Shown one piece after another: positions 1 through 13,000 of a DNA stretch of 64,000 nt. Source of the DNA: Apostichopus japonicus (taxonomy: Eukaryota; Echinodermata; Holothuroidea; Aspidochirotida; Stichopodidae); NCBI RefSeq assembly GCF_037975245.1, contig NC_092576.1:24138111-24202110 (forward strand). Reading direction: 5' to 3'. The notes beneath the pieces are model-generated. The model searched no databases and was not told where the DNA came from. It saw nothing but the letters and a program-made list of their open reading frames with translations. Numbering within the stretch: position 1 is the first letter of the stretch; each line of letters begins with the position of its first letter. The position numbers were made by a program, and so were the translations under genes.

Positions 1-1307
1 TAGGAACAGGAGTCGGTGTGGTCAGAGCCGGAATGGGACGGAACTAGGCGAGTATGTAAGGGAAACTGGTGGAGACCCCGTGTCCGCCTCGCGATCTGGT
101 GAAGGCGGTGTCGACGTGGGGTTGGTATCTGCACCGACAGGGACGATGAATTTTAACCGACTTCCCCTCTTTGTGTGGAGCCTCCTCCGAGGCAGTATAT
201 GCGTCGGAACTTTACGCCTTGGCTAGTCCCACACCCTTTGTCATAGCGACAAAAGAGGAAAGACAAGCGCGAAAAACATGGCCCTCCTCTGAGTTCACGA
301 GCATGGGTTTTATAACCGGCAATAAAGTGGAAGCAGGGAATATCATGTGTTAGGTCGATCCAAAATTGGCGGTGACCATTCATAACCACAGAGCCATGTG
401 CCTAAGAGCACATTTTCTCAACCTCCACAGCCCCAAACGGACCTAAATCAGTAAGGGCAAGTTCCTGCCGCACCTCTAAGCCTACGTGGATGGAGTTAAC
501 TATACGGATTTTTCTTATGGGATGCCTATCAAACTCTCCACATTACCCAGCGACGTGACACCCTTCTGCACAACAACAAATCGTGCGTATTACGACTATG
601 GAGAGCTAGCCAAAAAATAATCTCTCCAGACGCCACAGCAGCCTTGCTTTTCAAAAGGCTAAACAATTGCAATTCAGCTATCACGGCGCGACGCCATGAT
701 ACCGCAAGGTAGCTAAACCACGGAGGAACAACAACAAAACAAACCAAAGGTCATGCTATTAAACTCCAAACGAAAAACCGAACAAGGCACATGTCACTGT
801 ACACAGAAGAACTGCACCGAACTGCGCAGGACCTCAACAAAACAACCCACCGAGCGAGTGGAAGTAGTAACAGTACTTATGTTACACACTAGTAAAGCAC
901 ACGCTTGCGGAAAACTTTAGTTAAGTTGTGAGCAAGACAACAGCACGTCCGCACACTAAGAATGCAACGTAATAAGGCTACGCTACATATACTAAGCTAT
1001 GGTTTGTATTGATTGGAGTTGTAACCACATATGTGAAGAATTCCAACTAGAAAGTTTCAAACAAACCGTTACAAGTTGTAGCTCACTGGCTTAAACATGC
1101 ATGGGAAGTTACTTCGGAGGCTAACGCTGTCTATGTTTGTTTCGATGACCACTTTACGCCATACTATGAATAACATTAACACAGTTTCGGTGGCAGGATT
1201 GTTAAATTATGTTTCCGAGGGCGTATGCTGGTAAAGACAGGAACCGAACACACTATAAACATGTAAATATCTGCACAATGATTATAATACACCAGGAGTA
1301 ATAAAAA
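1..1307. other. Intergenic, downstream of the SH2 adaptor; GC-richer first ~880 bases
   Basis: No exon can be supported here. The first ~880 bases are visibly richer in G and C than the surrounding AT-rich DNA and carry only short open frames without recognisable motifs. The change in composition suggests an interspersed repeat or part of an element extending beyond the window, but I recognise no terminal repeats or protein motifs. The last ~400 bases should include the 3' untranslated region of the minus-strand SH2 gene. Confidence 0.4.
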
Positions 1308-1541
1308 TCAAAACTTGACATATGATACAAGAGTACCTACTCTTTCAGAGGAATTGTGCTCAAGAACTAAAGAGTGACGATATATATCTTTCCCAAGGCA
1401 ATATGAAAACACAATTGCGTTTGAATCGTCACCCTTGAAACGAAAAAGGTAATCCATTTCATCCTCCAGCATCTCCTCGGCTCTTTCACGGGATATACGA
1501 CCTTGGAACCAATGTTCTGTATCCGTTAGTTTCTCAATCTT
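1308..1541 (-). CDS. Last exon of the adaptor: short SH2 domain
   Basis: The acceptor is TTTTTCTTGAG|AAG and the exon reads to TGA. It encodes 77 residues with the SH2 start W-F-x-G-R-I-S-R, helix A (RERAEEML), the beta-B strand YLFRF holding the invariant Arg, and a C-terminal hydrophobic strand LVSYVKF at the stop. SH2 domains normally run ~95 residues, so the C-terminal part (EF/BG loops and the second helix) is abbreviated. That could change or weaken recognition of the residue after phosphotyrosine. Confidence 0.85.
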   Translation of the reverse strand, partial: KIEKLTDTEHWFQGRISRERAEEMLEDEMDYLFRFKGDDSNAIVFSYCLGKDIYRHSLVLEHNSSERVGTLVSYVKF

Positions 1542-4500
1542 CTCAAGAAAAAGAAACAAAAAAGCCGATTATTTGGCAGCTAGTATTTATACATACTATT
1601 GAAGATATTTTTTCAAGCCTGGAATAATATAGTAATCCTTTCCAGAATAATGAATAATACAGCGACAGTTAAACCACATTCAAAAAATAACTGCTGTTAA
1701 ATATGTTAGCGAAAACTTTGTCGACATTTAAAATGTTTAAATCACGATAGAGAAATTATTCTAAGTACAAAAAGAAATGGATCATCACATACGACACATC
1801 CTCATCGTAATTACACCTGAACTTGGTATTCGGGTTTGATATTTGCTCAGGGATTGTAGTCAAGTTAAGAGGCACATTTTACTCAACAGATGCGACGTTA
1901 CATTTTGAGAGATAGAGATTATGTACGTGATTGTCTTGGAGAGAATTCAATATATAGTGTTTCAGTTACCTTTAACATGAATATTTTAGAAACTCAGTTA
2001 AGTTAACAAGTTTGCATCAAACAGCGTTTCAGATCGTGTTGTATAAAAAAAAATGTGTTGTCATAACAGCACTATGGAAAAACACATGGAGGTAAATTTA
2101 CCTTTTTATCCTAGATTTTGTAGCTAAACTTGACAGTATTTCAATGTATCACGGTAGATGCAATTTAAATAGCTGCAATATCAAAGCTTACAATTTATTT
2201 TGTTGACCATATACATTTAGAGGGTTCATTTTTAACGTAGAATAACTTAACGAAACACCTGGATTTGGTGACATTCAACACTAAGTGTTGTACTCTTATA
2301 TAAAGATGTATTGTTATAAATAAACACTGGATAAGATGTTAACCACTTCCCATGTCAATACTATTAACATTTACTATCATGTTAACTGCAGGAACCGGTG
2401 AGTCACACGTATGTCAATGATGTAAAGGTTCAATTTAAGTAGACCTAAAACAAAATTCTTCAGACAATGTATCTTTTTCGTCTGGTTCTGTGTTTCGACA
2501 AGAAATGCTATTTTGGTTCGTTAAAAGGACATTAACATGATAATTAAGCATTAAGTGTATACAATATTACACCTGTTTTAATTGTATAAACGTGTGAGTT
2601 ACTTTCACAGTCCATATCTTTCAGTACATATCCTTCGTTTACAAACAAGTTTGAGGACATCTTTGTTGTTCAATTTATTCGCAATTTAATTTAGATATAT
2701 TGTTCATCCATGTTTTATAAGTCAATAACATAAAATATTGCTATTTGGCAGCACCCGATTTTTATGAATTTTAACAATGGTTACTGTGTAACATCTCAGT
2801 ATAAAAATGTTCCTTAAATACTAGGCATAACCACTCATCATACTTTATCTTGTAATACAACGTTTGCTAATATATATTCCAACTTTGAAAGCAGCTCCTA
2901 GTATTTAGTATGTTATTTTACAAAACCCACTAACTTTTGAAGGAACTCGTTTATTACTAGGATCCAATAAAAACACATCATTCCTCGATAAACGAAAAGT
3001 TAATCATGTGGCAAATTAATCTCAGGTAGCATGTATAGAAACGTTATAGTTTAGCTAACGAATATCAACATAACCCAAGTACGGTACCTTTTCAGCATCA
3101 TCCTTCGTGTCCAATTCCCAAATTCGTGGAGGGGGAGGGGGAGGTGATGGTGTGTTATCCTATATATGTACAGTAAATGTGAGATGAAACATAATTAAAG
3201 GAGGAGTATTATTCTTATAAAAAATGCAAAGTCGCTCGACTATGAATGACAGTCCAAGACAAATACACACAGAACAAGAAACATTAGCATTCAAACAATA
3301 CGGTTAGTCTAAAAATGATTAAAAAAAAACGAAGTAAAATATTAACATTAATCTTGATACAACGCCATTGGAATGTTGTATATACGCAACCGTGAAAAGA
3401 TTACCCTATGTCGTCCTGTCATCTTTGGCACATAATCCCCTTTTTATTACCGACTACACTAGATGAGGAAATCGTGACCAGCAACTGACATAAATATACA
3501 ACTGAAGTGATCAAGTTACCAACAATGCAGAAAAATACAAGTTTTATTCGTTTAAACTTTTACCGAAATTTACACTGGAGTTCGAAGTGAAACACATCTA
3601 TATAATTCTTTATCGTGTTATGACTAACAGGAAGATATCAATCCAGAAATCGAAAAACGATGTATTAATTACTCTCTCTCTCTCTCTCTCTGAAACACAG
3701 TAGAGCGTATCAATTTAGATAATAAGCCGATTTTAATTTAATCAATTTGACTTTTCTATTTGTTTTTTTCTTAATGTAGCAGGGGAGTTGGTTTACATAT
3801 TCTCATTTTTATCTTCCGAACAGTAGAACAAAATAATTAAAAACCCTAAACAAGTATTGGGACTAAGTCTAAGTCGAATGTATGTATCATTAGTCAAGAT
3901 GTGTGTAATCTAAAGAAGGGTTCCTTCCTCCTCTCAACACTAAAAGCACTCTTCTAGCTATTTTGATTGGTATCCATTTATTTTTGAACTTCGCCATAAT
4001 TCCTGCAGTTGTTTCATGCAAACGGTGGCACACGGTTAGATCGACTCAAACTCACCGGAGTTGTGTATCCAAGATCGTCTGTTTCGTCTTCAGCAAGTTC
4101 CTTAAAAAAAAAACAAACAAACTCAGGTAAAATTTGAAGAAACACAACACTTAATTTAGGATAAAACTCTACGTAAGTTTGATAACAGTACTACGTGGTC
4201 AAGCCCACTTTAACCTCCTAATAAAAAATAACAAAGACATGTTATACTTACTGTAGTTTACACTACTTATTTGCCCTTATTTTCTCTTTAGCATATATTT
4301 CTTTTGGTTCACCTATAGTACAATACCTATTTTAACCAGTACTTCAAGTAATCTTAAATTATTCATGTTTCCTTTCTGCTATTGTTGCAGTCCGCCTTGG
4401 AATATGACAGGGACGGTTAAATTTGGAAAGCTCCTTTCACTATTATTGTATTAGTGGTAGTTTGCACTCGACTACAAATCACCATCAAACTACAGTGTTG

Positions 4501-7500
4501 TTATGATCAATACACTCTAAAATCATTTGGTAATATACTTTAACCAATATTGGGTGCGTATGTATCCAGACCAGGTCAGTTTAGTCAAATGTGGACAATG
4601 TTTATCAAAATTTATCACTTTTTGGCAAATATTGATTACTAAGCGGTCGTCATATTGTTTCTATATCTATTTATTTTTACAGCCAAGATGCATTCTTAAA
4701 GTAATACCTACAACAAATATCAGTATCTTTTTTGTTGGAAAAGAGGCAAGGAAAAATGTAAAAACGAAGTTAAACAGTAATTTGAAATGATCGTAATTTG
4801 GTCCTTCTATACCTCGTAAAGTTCTTCCAATAGGTCAGTATTGCCTGTTGATGGTATTCCAACAGAGTCCAGCTGTAACTGTAACAAAAGTGCAATATTA
4901 TTACTGTTACAACAATGAAAACCTCCTTGTTCTAGTACAGCTTGTCTCAACGTTTTGTAGAGGAACTGAATAAGCACGCAAGTTTCACAACCGGGGATAA
5001 CACAAGTCTAAAATAACGTATGGTAAATTTTTTGAATAGGTCAGGATCGATGGCCAGACACTGGTTTTCTTATTGGTTTGCTCTTTCGTTTTATGTTCCT
5101 TGTCTGGTCATCGGTAATTTGCTTCTTTTGCTCTGTGTTTGACTTGTATTCTTTATGTATTTTATTACTTTTATATTTGTAAAGTGCCCTGAGACATCTG
5201 TTACGGGCGCTTTATAAGAACTGCTTATTATTATTATTATTATTATTATAATAATGTAAACAAAAATCCACAGTACACATCTGCAGATACCGACACATCA
5301 AATTCTATTGATTTAACTCGGTTACATGTTGACATGTGGTACTGTTTGTCAACATTTATTTGTTATTCCCTTTATTTGGATAATAGCCATTTAGTGGAAC
5401 GTTATTTTAGGTTGTCATGTTATAAAGTGCACTTGTTATCTAACAGCATGTAACGTCGTTTCAAAACGGTTACAGTGGAGTAGCTTATTTTACTATACAC
5501 ATTGTCTTCAGTGTATATTCTGTATAATCTTAGCTGAATGCTAGATATTATCGAGAGAAGAACCAATACTTACTGATCGGATAGATGATTTCTTAAGATT
5601 ATATTCTGTGTTTAAATTACCACGGTGTTACTTCAAATGTACAAAACAGCGACTTAGGGATGTGCTCAAATTCAAGTAACAGTGTTCGTGAAAGCTGAAG
5701 TTTCGCCAATACTGTTACAAAGATTATCATTAATCAATTTAGTTATTTTTTTTTCAAGCCATTGAATATGAAGTTCATCATTAATATAACAGAACGATTG
5801 ATTATATGAAATTATATATACAACTTCACGATTCACGATATAGTCACGAATATCATGCTTAAGTCAGTGACGGTGCACGAGGGAAGCAATGAACAACAGC
5901 ATTTCATTGCTTTAAAACAACTGATTTAGTAGCTTATATGCACTCACGTTTGATCAGGAGCAAAGCAACAAAAATCGATTAATTGATGCTAGCCTTACCA
6001 AGCTACATTTGAAAACCGCTAGGTTCTGAAAAGTCCGTTGAGTTGATTAATGTCTAACTTGGGTAAAAAATCACTGTGTAATTTACATCTTCAAAGTAGG
6101 CTATCTAAGGTTTTCAAACTTTCCGGCTATGAACATGTTGTTAAGATGATAATTAGGTTAAATTTGTTAATCGATAAAAAAGAACTGGTGTTTATATGAC
6201 TGAAAGATGTTGTGGGCCTAAATAAATATAAGGAAAGTAATTGTTATACATATATTTCACTTGTTTTCTTTTTCTTCAAGGATCGTCGATAAGTTTTCTA
6301 CATGCTTATTTCATTTACAAATACATTATTCGCTTACCGTCTCCACACCTTCCTCAAATTTGAAACTTTGTAGAGGAACAGGTTTGCCTTGTCGCGTATG
6401 CCATAAAAATAACTTTTCGGAGTCTTTAAAAAGCTCTTCGAAAGTATTGCTATGTACATGTCGCATCTTCAGCATCATTCCGGATCTCAGAAATCGTCTG
6501 GGCATTGTAATAATATTTACAACCTCAGAAGGAAGTATACCAACTTTCATTGTTTGCGTAATTGCAACATAGTATGGACCTTGAATCTTTGCCAAGAGGA
6601 GAACTACATCATTTATGCACAGTTTGAACCGTGAATCTTCTCTCCAATCGACTATCGCTATCGCATACATGAGAGTTATTCCGGCATCTTGCATGAGCAC
6701 CCCAAACTGTCCTCCATCTAACATTGCGGGAGGATTTGATTGCCTGAATTCGACATCCTTTAATATGGCACAGGCACCGTCTCTCGCTCTGTAGACTGTA
6801 AACACGGTGTTACATTTAAACAAAATGTTCAACTTATCAGTCCTCCGAATATGCAAAATGTCGTCTCCTTGGTGGATCCGGCATGCTTGACGTAATTGTG
6901 CTGTTTGATAGCCTTTGAAAGATCTTGATACTAGCCCTGTTATGTATCACGATAAAAGAAAGAGTGTTGTCTTAGTTGTATGTGATACGAAACTCAATGA
7001 CAAATAAAGACTGTGGTATATAAAGCTGCAGTATTCACAAGAAGCAAGAGAAGGATGCATTTCTTAAACGAGAATCATTAGAACATTTAATCAGATTTCT
7101 TATTTTTTTAAAGAGAAGCCCCCAAGAGGGAGCCTGGGTACGAAAACCAAACAACTCGATCCACTTCCAAACTCGGTCCCTTTACGTCTCTTTACACTGG
7201 TGATATGATCAAACAGATACAAGAAAATGATGTTATCCAAAAGTCCTTGTCCTTTTACCCTACCCTTTAACCTCATCATCAACATATACTACGCATGTTC
7301 TTAGCCATAAGTCTATGATAGAGATGGCGATGGTGATCGACTCCTTCACACAGGTGAAAACATGTGTAATTTGACAGTAAACTGTCATCGCTGCGTTGGG
7401 AATACAACATACGAAGCTAGTTTAAAAGGTTATTTACACACCGAGATAAACATTTAACATCGCATTGACCAGAAACCGAGTTGGTCTTATCTGTTAGGAA

Positions 7501-7829
7501 GAATCATTTATCATCATAATGCCTACCCATTCACCATATATATATGTAAAGTGATATTGGCTCGGTTACTTTGCTTCACTTGAAATGTGTCTAATAAGAG
7601 CTTATTCAAAATAAATGTCATATTTAAGTTCAACCAAGAAAATCACTGCATTATTCATTATAGTCGTTAAAACACAAATGACACCATTGCGTAACGAATC
7701 AAACACGGAGAGATTATCATTGGTTTTTGTGTAATCAATGTACTTACTTAACCATAACGGCTGCTGCTTACGACGAGTGAACCCTTTCCCTCCATATACA
7801 ATTTTGTCACTCACGCCCCCAGACGCCAT
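1308..7829 (-). CDS. CABIT-like / SH2 adaptor protein, six exons, 365 aa (GAREM/THEMIS-type head with SH2 tail)
   Basis: Minus-strand exons, in order, are 7829-7748, 6936-6338, 4878-4813, 4100-4056, 3159-3088 and 1541-1308. All have GT/AG borders and matching phases, giving 365 residues from ATG (7829) to TGA. Residues 28-227 (exon 2) resemble the CABIT domain of the GAREM/THEMIS adaptors: GGQFGVLMQD at ~102-111 matches the conserved G-x-F core, with cysteines at 69 and 83 upstream. The linker has a Tyr-Glu-Glu-Leu site (Y248, spanning the exon 3/4 junction), Y261 in GYTTP, and six prolines at 270-275. The last 77 residues start an SH2 domain (HWFQGRISRERAEEML) and keep the phosphotyrosine-binding Arg at ~322 in YLFRF. 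CABIT adaptors are known to link receptors to GRB2/ERK signalling. There is no signal peptide or membrane segment, so it is probably cytoplasmic. The SH2 assignment is firm; CABIT is by motif only. Confidence 0.8.
3671..3691. repeat. (TC)n microsatellite
   Basis: About ten consecutive TC dinucleotides in an intron of the SH2 adaptor gene. Confidence 0.9.
5040..5262 (+). repeat. Retroelement 3' tail ending in (TTA)n
   Basis: The sequence ends GTAAAGTGCCCTGAGACAT, then GGGCGCTTTATAAGAA, then a (TTA)n tail at about 5225-5250. This 'GCGCTTTATAA plus trinucleotide tail' layout is typical of the 3' ends of CR1/L2-like LINEs and the SINEs that borrow them. It lies in the intron between exons 2 and 3 of the adaptor, in the opposite orientation. 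The 5' limit is approximate and no reverse-transcriptase sequence is attached. Confidence 0.6.
6338..6936 (-). CDS. Exon 2 of the SH2 adaptor: CABIT-like region
   Basis: This 599 nt exon lies between acceptor ATAACAG|GG and donor ACG|GTAAGC. It takes one base from exon 1 (phase 1) and ends in phase 0. It encodes residues 28-227 without a stop. The stretch around GDDILHIRRT, followed by VEFRQSNPPAMLDGGQF, has the order of the CABIT core: a basic beta-rich segment, cysteine, proline, then G-x-F. VGILPSEVV further on looks superficially like an SH3 end, but the rest does not fit an SH3 domain. Confidence 0.75.
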
Positions 7830-9355
7830 TGTCGTTCAGCAAGATGAACCTGTTTAGCAACGAGTACGAAGTTTTAATATTGAAAAAGACAGCAATACAG
7901 TAGGTTTTTTTTTGTGTTCGTTTATTAGCAAACTAAACTGTCATTGTCCAAGTATGTACTTCACCTATCAAAAACGTCTATTCCGGTCATCCAAATGTAA
8001 TCTCCAAATGTTTCAAGTGAGGAAGGAGTTCAAATGGAATCAGACGTAAACAATAAAATTGTTTTTTTCATAAACCAAGGGAAAATAAAATACGTTTCGA
8101 CGTAGCAATGTGATTTAGGTGGATGAGTCACAGTCTTTCACCAAGGTAAGGTCTTCTCACACGACTTTATATGTATATTTTCGTTGGCCCCCAGGTCCCC
8201 CCCCCCACCCTCCACCCCCAAAGAAAATAATATATATATAATAGTTATAAAAATAATGAATTAAAACAATAGACCCAAGTGAAAGTTAAAGTTGCATGAA
8301 CATGCGTACAATTTTTAAGTGGATGTCCTATTACGTGAGACAAAGCTTGTCTATCACATCTTTGTTTTTATTTTGGCTAATACAGTTGCGTTTACATCAT
8401 AATAGCGTTATCAAAAACCAATAATATGTTCCAGCAAATGCGTTTACACAAATTAAAAAGTGAACATCTACGGTATTTGGTAGCCTCTGGCCTGTTTTGC
8501 ACTTTTGTATAATTGGATGTCTGTTCGGCGCAAAAATAAGGCTTGAGAGTTTGTTTGCAACAATTTCAGTTTCTTTAAGGATCAGTTTTGAGGTCATAAT
8601 TTGATTATTTCGTTACGTCTGTGGTACCGCTGGGCGACACAATGGCTTGCAAGTTAACGCAGGCAGTTACCTACAGTTTTAGTAAATTTCGTTGAAACAT
8701 CAGACACTGGTTAATTAAATATATAACACAGAATGTTGCGTCAGCTCAAAAGAGTAAAGACAAGTAAACCGTCTGAACAACTTAAATGAAACCGATTAAC
8801 ATGTAGTGACATCGGAACAAGCGACGTTGTTAAAGTGGCATACAACTGGCATATAACTTCCTAAATTACGCCCTTCTTTAAAATCATTATGTTCACAAGC
8901 TGCAAATATGCAAATGATTTATGTAGTATGTAGTAACGCTTTACTAAAAACATTTCGAATGTTATATTGAACAGTTTTGAGATCACCTTCAGGATGTTGT
9001 AAATATGATATATGAAAGTTAACATATTATTGCGTGTTTATTGTTTTAGTTGAAGGAATCGAATAGTCCTGATCTAGTATCCATCAATATCACGAAATAC
9101 AGGGAAACATCGAATAGGCATAACTCAAAACATCAACTGCAAAGTCCAGAAATTAACTGATGTGTGAAATAACCAGTCTTTTGAACAATTGGTTACTGAG
9201 ATTCAAACCTGACTTACTCTAACAAATTGCGGGAATAAACATAATCCTATGCTTTCCCGTTTGCAAAAGCGAGGATCGGCGCAGCTCCTTCTAATTACAT
9301 AATCGTAGTATATATTGAATGACAGTGAGGGAAATTTAGTACAATCCTTCGATAC
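7830..9355. other. Intergenic, upstream of the SH2 adaptor
   Basis: AT-rich sequence without a supportable exon. It includes a C-run near 8200 and a short TA-rich stretch. The adaptor promoter would be expected just above 7830, but no convincing TATA box or initiator was found. Confidence 0.4.
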
Positions 9356-9359
9356 CTCA

Positions 9360-10055
9360 TTCTGTAAGCTGCTCACCGACCTGCGGTAAGTTGCTCGATG
9401 ACCTTCGCTGAGCTTTTCCCTGACATGTGTTGATATGTTCACTGCCCTGCGGTGAGCTGCTCACTGACATGCGGTGAGCTGGTCTAAGACATGTATTGAG
9501 CTGGTCACTGACCTACCGTGAGCTGCTCCCTGGCATGTATTGAGCTGCTCACCGACATGTATTGAGCTACTCACTGATCTGCGATGATCTGCTCCCTGAC
9601 ATGTATTGAACTGCTCAATGCCTTGCGGTGAGCTCCTGTCTGATATGCAGTAAGCTGCTCACTGACGTACGGTGAGCTGCTCAATGAAATACGGTGAGCT
9701 CCTCACTGACATGTATTGAGCTGCTCACTGACATGCGGTAAGCTGCTCACTGACATACGTTATGATGCTCACTGACATGCGGTGAGCTTCTCCCTGACAT
9801 GTATTAAGCTGCCCACCGACATCCAGTGAGCTGCTCACTGACATGCAGTCAGCTGCTCAACGACATGCGGTTATCTCCTCACTGACATGTAGTAAGCTGC
9901 TCACTGACGTATGGTGAGCTGCTCACTGACATGCGGTAAGCTGCTCAATGGCACGTAGTGATGTGCTCCCTAACAATTAGTGATGTGATCCCTGATTTGG
10001 AGTGAGTTGTACCCTGATATTCGGTGAATTGCACACCGACATTCAATGATGTGCT
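9360..10055. repeat. Minisatellite of ~22 bp, about 30 diverged copies
   Basis: Units read approximately GAGCTGCTCACTGACATGCG followed by GT, repeating every 22 bases with substitutions such as TATT for CGGT and CCCTGAC for CACTGAC. Copies are best preserved between 9640 and 9960 and degrade at both edges. The period is not a multiple of three and the frames are interrupted, so it is not a protein repeat. Confidence 0.85.
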
Positions 10056-13000
10056 GACAGACAAGGTTCCCTGGTAAACAATATCAATACAAAGTCTGAA
10101 ACTCTTAGCATTCTTCATTGTACGTAATCACGCAGTCAGCTGTTTATTATCAAAGAAACCTATTGAGTCCTTTTCCAAAGAATGATTTTAGAGTGATGGG
10201 GACGGACCCAACCACTCATCTCTAGCTTTGGAGTTTATTAAATATTCGATGTGCATGAAAAAAACCCTAATACCTACCATGAGTAACATAATTTACTAGT
10301 TTTCATTGACTTAAAGGACAATAATCAGTATTTATAACATGCGTCGGTCTTCGCAGGTGAAGCAGGAATCAGAAACGAAGATACCCTTCCACCGACTCCC
10401 CCAACCTCTACAAATCTATATATTCTGAAAGATTATTTTGACGTCGCATTAAAGCATTGTTGATTTGAAAATATTTCTAGCTAGTGATGTTTTAATAAGC
10501 TCAACATTATGAGAGGAAATTATCTTAAACTTTGTCAAATATCATGTAGAGATTGTTTGCAATGAAAAGTTTTTTTTTTTCAATTATGGTGAAAAATTGT
10601 GAAAACATACCGAAATTATATATTTAATGAACATTAACTTATTGTAGGTCTCGTAGTTCTGCCATTGCAGACTTCCAGACAACATTTTGCTTTCATTTAT
10701 AAACATGTTGGATTGTTTACTTTTGTGACAAACCAAGCTAACATCCCACTTGCAAGTTAAGAGAATGTATCGCAATTAGGTTTTCACAACACATCACTTG
10801 ACTAGTCACATATCTAAACCAAAATAAGGCCTCTCAGTTCAGACCAGAACAGATAATAGTTCGCTAATAAGTACTAATCCGATACAACGAAGTATCAAAA
10901 ATCAAACTAAATGCCTCAATAAAAGATATAGCTTTAATGTATAGTGATTCGGGCAATGCTACCAAATGGTGGTAAATCCTTGTGTTTAGCGTATCGGTAT
11001 AAACCAATTGCGGCTCCAATTACATCCTGAGCAGCACCAATTACGATGGTTAGTGATAGTTTTTACCAAAGTCGAGTTCCCTATGACAAACGGGATTTTC
11101 AGGAAGAGTTCAGGACGTTATACTATTTAAGTACCAACATTATGGTGTAATACATTGATTGTCCCGGGATTTTTCTGCGCAGTTTTGCTTTCAGTCTTTG
11201 GTAAAAACAAATTAAACGTGAATATTAATACAATTCAATGCAATACTCTAAACCTCGCATTACATAGATAATACAATGTATTGTTAGATAAACAATATAT
11301 TGTGTACTATAATATAGCTTACCACCGTATTTGAAATGCCACAGTTGGCCGTGTAAAGAGGAATTCTCTTACAAAATTATGAAATCGTGGCATTTTCTCT
11401 ATTGTTTAAGCTAATTACTGGTGAGGGGTCTACACACTGTCCATATGTTTTGTAAAGATGGTTCAAATTGCAGATTTGTACCGTCTTGCTGTAACGCGTC
11501 ATCCACTCCCTCATTGCTTCAAACGCCACCGCCTTAGCTTGTTGTTGTAGTACCCATACATACTATTTATTAAAGACATTTAAAAGAAACATGTTGAGTC
11601 AAATGGTCTAGTACCCTTAGAATATTTTATGTATGGTACACTGTTATTAGCCCGAGGGGTCGAGCAAGAGGTACTACTTCAATTGCAATGTTTTGAATTA
11701 TTGACATTTATTATCTTTGAGATGTAAGTATCTCAGACCGCATTGGATTTTCAGGAAGCCAACACGACAAGTAAAATCAATTGCTATTTGTGTTTATGTG
11801 TGTTCCTTTTTAGTGAAACATAAAAGTACATATCGATTAATTACTTTAACAGTTTTTTTTTAATTTGTCGTGCTGTTTTATTTTAAAGTCGATTTTTATG
11901 TTTCTTGAAAAATTTGATTTTCTATATCGAAAAGATATTCACATATTTCTTAAATGTGGAGTTTTTATGGACATCGAGACATTACGTATACAGACCAAGG
12001 GTATGAATCTAATAGCTGACAGTTCGATGCTGACCACAGGTTGTGCTATGTAAAGCTTGATACGGCAATGTTACATGGTGCATGATTCGTTAAAATGTGG
12101 GGGCTTTGTGCTGCCCTACTTCACCCAAGCGATATCGATGGCTATTTCCTTGATTCATCCAAATGATGTAGTTGAGTGATCTAAAATATCTGGTTTTATG
12201 ATGTCTTATATTATTATTTCAATTGACTTACCCATCTAAATGAATTACATTCCTTTTTTTCTCAATGAAAAAGAATGCAGAGATGAATAAGTCAGATTCT
12301 TCTAAAAGTGCATAGTATATATATGTTCTGTTTTATGAAACATCTATACTGTACATTCTATAGTAAAGTCAATCATAAACGTTGTAGTAACCTTTATATT
12401 GATTTGTCCCTACAAAGAGGGGCTAATCGTAAACTACCTTAGAATGAACAACTACTAGCTAATATGTAGTAATGGATCAATCTCTTCCGTTACATCAACA
12501 TGCAAACTATTACATTCTGATATTACGTTTAGCAGTAATAAGCACAAAGTTCGTCTTGTTATATTAAATATGTATTTATGGGTAAACATAACACAGGGTC
12601 CCTATATACGTTTTTATAGAAAATCTATACTAAGTCTTGCCAAAGAATCCCACTGTAGGTCTTATCGCAGCAATAAGAAACGAACTATACAACATTACCA
12701 ACAAGAAGATACTAAAAATCAATGGACCTACCATATACATATATACACATATATCTGTATAATTTACAGCTATGTGTAATGAGAAACATATTGGGGACCC
12801 GCACGTAGCTCAGTTGCACCCTACCCCCCTCTCCCTCTAAACATACACATCCATAGTCTGCAAACTTAGACTTCTCTGCATTTCGTAAAGACGTCGGGCG
12901 GCATAGTTTATGACAGTAAAATAGAAATGATTAAAACACGATATACGTGTGCTTACCTTTCTAACTGGCCGTGATATCAGATTCCAAGAGTGGTATCTAT

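Noticed and set aside
9360-10055. Regularly spaced repeats resembling a CRISPR array
   Set aside because: Units are contiguous 22 bp tandem copies without spacers, in an intron-bearing eukaryotic sequence.
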